Source: Gammaproteobacteria bacterium (lineage in GTDB: Bacteria > Pseudomonadota > Gammaproteobacteria > Pseudomonadales > Pseudomonadaceae). Taken from it: 7,993 bases of DNA. Below, piece after piece: positions 6,428 to 7,993 of this stretch; the stretch's first letter is position 1; the number at the start of each line of letters is the position of its first letter. The notes beneath the pieces were generated by a model that saw nothing but the letters and a program-made list of their open reading frames with translations, did not search any database and was not told the origin of the DNA. Made by a program: the position numbers and the translations under genes. Where the stretch lies: the NCBI GenBank assembly GCA_012513235.1, contig JAAZCO010000122.1, forward strand, positions 1-7,993. Reading direction: 5' to 3'.

Positions 6428-7534
6428 TTAAGTATATAACTGTATCTGATTGCTATCGTGAGCCATCAGTCTCATCAGTTTGGTGTGCACAAATAATTTT
6501 TCTTTACCTGTGGTCACTTCAGTCACCACACCAATATCTGCCAGCTGCTTTAAATAATTTGAAGCTGTTTGCCGCTGCACAATATTTTTATCGGTCAGAT
6601 TAGAAATGCGGCAGTACGGCTGCTCAAACAACACTTGCACCAATTCATGACTATAGATTTTCGGCAATTCTTGCTTAATATAGGCGGTGGTGTTTTCCAT
6701 CAACTCACGAATCGCGATGATTTTCTGATGCGTCCAGCGCGAAGTTTGCTCAACACCTTTGAGCACATACAAAATCCACTCCTCCCAATTCCCTGCGCTG
6801 GTCACCTCGTTAAGCAAACGATAGTAATCGGCTTTGTTTTGCACGATATAGCGACTTAGATATAAAATCGGTAAGGTCAGTAACTCTGTATTAATCAGAT
6901 ATAGCACATTGAGAATACGACCTGTACGGCCATTACCATCGAAAAACGGGTGAATGGCTTCAAACTGATAATGACTGATTGCCATTTTAATTAATGGATC
7001 AAGCTCATCCTCAGCGTGAATAAATTGCTCCCAATTACTCAACAGATCACGAATAGCCCTTTCACCTACAGGCGGTGTATAAACCGTTTCACCTGTGTCT
7101 TGATTGCCAATAGTCGTACCTGAAGTGCGACGAATTTCCATGCGCGAGCCTTTAAGTGCACTACAGACTTCAATAGCGGTATTGGTACACAAAGGTCGTC
7201 GCTTAAGATCAGTAAAACCTTCTCGTAATGCCGTGCGATAGCGCAGAGCTTCTTTGGTGGCTGGATCAGCATTGTGCTCATCATCTGAGAACTGAAATAA
7301 TTTATCGGTCGTGGTAACGATATTTTCAATCTCGGAACTGTCTTTTGCCTCGAGCAACGGTAGCAAATTAATCAGTAACCCCTGATTGGGCAGCAACTCA
7401 CCTGCTTGCTTTAACTCAGCTAACGCAGCACGTGCCTTAATACAGGCTCTTAAAATAGCTAAGGTTTCGATGTGCTCATTTATTGGAGGCAGCAAAGGTA
7501 GCTGATTGTAAGGAGTATCGGCGTGCCAGCTCAT
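6428..7534 (-). CDS. fic: Fic family protein adenylyltransferase, class II, with C-terminal winged helix
   Basis: 368 residues, close to the full length of Shewanella oneidensis SoFic, which it resembles throughout from memory. The active-site motif HPFFDGNGRTGR at 195-206 is complete, so transfer of AMP from ATP to target hydroxyl side chains is expected. The N-terminal inhibitory helix SSEIEN (66-71) carries the glutamate (E70) that blocks ATP binding, marking a class II, self-inhibited Fic with no separate antitoxin. The target-binding flap lies at about 137-165. A C-terminal winged helix-turn-helix (about 295-350, including RISNLTDKNIVQRQTASNYL) suggests DNA binding. A ribosome site GAGG (7547-7544) is 9 nt before the ATG. 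A 209-bp palindromic array begins 46 bp upstream. A -10-like CATAAT (7583-7578) overlaps its first unit, so autoregulation through the array is a plausible inference. Confidence 0.95.
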   Translation of the reverse strand: MSWHADTPYNQLPLLPPINEHIETLAILRACIKARAALAELKQAGELLPNQGLLINLLPLLEAKDSSEIENIVTTTDKLFQFSDDEHNADPATKEALRYRTALREGFTDLKRRPLCTNTAIEVCSALKGSRMEIRRTSGTTIGNQDTGETVYTPPVGERAIRDLLSNWEQFIHAEDELDPLIKMAISHYQFEAIHPFFDGNGRTGRILNVLYLINTELLTLPILYLSRYIVQNKADYYRLLNEVTSAGNWEEWILYVLKGVEQTSRWTHQKIIAIRELMENTTAYIKQELPKIYSHELVQVLFEQPYCRISNLTDKNIVQRQTASNYLKQLADIGVVTEVTTGKEKLFVHTKLMRLMAHDSNQIQLYT

Positions 7535-7580
7535 GGGTTAGATCCTCAAACAGTGGGTTACAGAGAACAGAGCAAACATT

Positions 7581-7690
7581 ATGTCGATAAAACAGCTAAA
7601 TTTCGACATGAGAATCTAATATGTCGATGAAAGGCGATAATTTCGACATATAAACCTGATATGTACACCGCATCGACATATGCGATTTAT
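7581..7690. repeat. 110-bp tandem block, copy 1
   Basis: Two long units and one short unit with their spacers. It aligns without gaps with copy 2 at an offset of exactly 110 bp. Confidence 0.85.
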
Positions 7691-7789
7691 ATGTCGATGA
7701 AACGGAATTATTTCGACATGACAATTTTATATGTCGATAAAACACGATAATTTCGACACATAAATCTGGCATGTACACGCCATCGACAT
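7581..7789. repeat. Array of six palindromic units upstream of fic
   Basis: The gap between fic and the next gene (7535-7897) holds no gene; this array fills most of it. Each unit is ATGTCGA, a loop, then TCGACAT. Units: 7581-7609, 7621-7649, 7661-7679, 7691-7719, 7731-7759, 7771-7789. Lengths are 29, 29, 19, 29, 29, 19 bp, and all five spacers are exactly 11 bp. Long units have a 15-bp loop and short ones a 5-bp loop. The short units read ATGTACA in the left arm, and the fifth unit ends in CAC. Spacers are AT-rich and similar rather than unique, so this is not CRISPR. The block size (110 bp) is not a multiple of 3, so it does not encode a repeated peptide. It is most likely a cluster of protein-binding sites, perhaps for the Fic winged helix, but function is unknown. 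Confidence 0.9.
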
Positions 7790-7800
7790 AAAACTCGCGC
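7691..7800. repeat. 110-bp tandem block, copy 2
   Basis: Same order as copy 1. The arms are almost unchanged, while loops and spacers have diverged at many positions, pointing to an old duplication with selection on the arms. Confidence 0.85.
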
Positions 7801-7831
7801 ATATCAACTCAAAATAGCGCCACTCGACAAT
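7801..7831. repeat. Degraded seventh unit of the palindromic array
   Basis: It starts exactly 11 bp after the sixth unit, where a seventh would be expected. ATATCAA stands for ATGTCGA (two changes), and TCGACA (7824-7829) is the right arm shifted by 1 bp. It is probably the decayed start of a third block. Confidence 0.4.
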
Positions 7832-7844
7832 CCCCAGGCAACAA

Positions 7845-7881
7845 AAAACCCGCCTGCTCTTATCTAGAACAGGCGGGTTTT
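7845..7881 (-). terminator. Rho-independent terminator of the gene at the right edge
   Basis: Arms AAAACCCGCCTG (7845-7856) and CAGGCGGGTTTT (7870-7881) form a perfect 12-bp stem with a 13-nt loop that can pair by three further bases. On the minus strand the stem runs into TTTTTTGTT, the expected T-tract. It lies 16 bp after the stop codon at 7898 and insulates the fic promoter from upstream transcription. On the plus strand the T-tract is only TTTTGATT, so termination there would be weak. Confidence 0.9.
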
Positions 7882-7897
7882 GATTAGCGCGATAAAC

Positions 7898-7993
7898 TTA
7901 CTGGATGTTTTTGTACAGCTCGCCACTGGCGTAACGCTGATACATTTTTTCTAAAGAAATCGGCTTAATTTTTGACGCGTTACCAGCAGTACC
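7898..7993 (-). CDS. C-terminal fragment of an unrecognised protein (partial)
   Basis: Only the last 31 codons and a TAA stop are in the window; the gene continues past the right edge. The visible tail includes SKIKPISLEKMYQRY and ends ELYKNIQ. It is hydrophilic and probably helical, with no motif that I recognise, so I give no function. The frame is supported by gene-like composition and by the strong terminator placed directly after the stop. Confidence 0.7.
   Translation of the reverse strand, partial: GTAGNASKIKPISLEKMYQRYASGELYKNIQ

Noticed and set aside
7581..7789. CRISPR array
   Set aside because: Spacers are 11 bp and similar to each other, units are of two lengths, and no cas gene is present.
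7581..7789. Repeat RNA antitoxin as in type III toxin-antitoxin systems
   Set aside because: Those pair with ToxN-like nucleases and have a terminator between repeats and toxin. Here the partner is a self-inhibited Fic, and no terminator lies between the array and fic.
7596..7802. 68-codon minus-strand open frame within the repeats
   Set aside because: It is made of the repeat sequence itself, and the 110-bp period shifts the frame between copies, so no repeated peptide results.

Overview
The window looks like chromosomal DNA of moderate GC content from a gammaproteobacterium, probably Pseudomonadales or Oceanospirillales-like. This is inferred from two proteins I recognise from memory: a Fic protein very close to the Shewanella oneidensis class II Fic, and a heme-free bacterioferritin close to Pseudomonas aeruginosa FtnA (BfrA). 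No search was run, so the genus is open.

Layout, left to right. A partial FAD-dependent dehydrogenase (1-1052, minus, TTG start, runs off the left edge) is divergent from a TetR/AcrR-type regulator (1195-1842, plus). The 142-bp gap between them carries a perfect 13-bp inverted repeat, the best candidate for the regulator's operator. Next, on the minus strand, comes a two-gene operon: a membrane-anchored catalase-family peroxidase (2422-3486) and a cytochrome b561 (1880-2425), overlapping as ATGA. Upstream of it lie a lipoprotein alpha/beta hydrolase (3601-4548), a diguanylate cyclase with an N-terminal SnoaL/NTF2-like domain (4640-5731), a bacterioferritin lacking the heme-ligand methionine (5851-6315), and a Fic adenylyltransferase (6428-7534). 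The right edge holds the last 31 codons of an unrecognised minus-strand gene (7898-7993) and its rho-independent terminator. Every gene except the TetR regulator is on the minus strand.

The least ordinary element is the 363-bp non-coding stretch in front of fic. It holds six palindromic units built as ATGTCGA-loop-TCGACAT, all separated by 11-bp spacers, in the size order 29, 29, 19, 29, 29, 19 bp. This makes a tandem duplication of a 110-bp block. The long and short units differ by exactly 10 bp, about one helical turn, which favours a phased protein-binding array over an RNA or CRISPR. The array begins 46 bp from the fic start codon and overlaps the likely promoter. A degraded seventh unit follows it, and a possible remnant lies past the 3' end of fic.

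Functional links: peroxidase, cytochrome b561 and ferritin all fit peroxide and iron handling, but only the first two form a clear operon. The dehydrogenase and TetR gene form a self-contained regulated pair. The Fic gene with its repeat array looks like a separate module.
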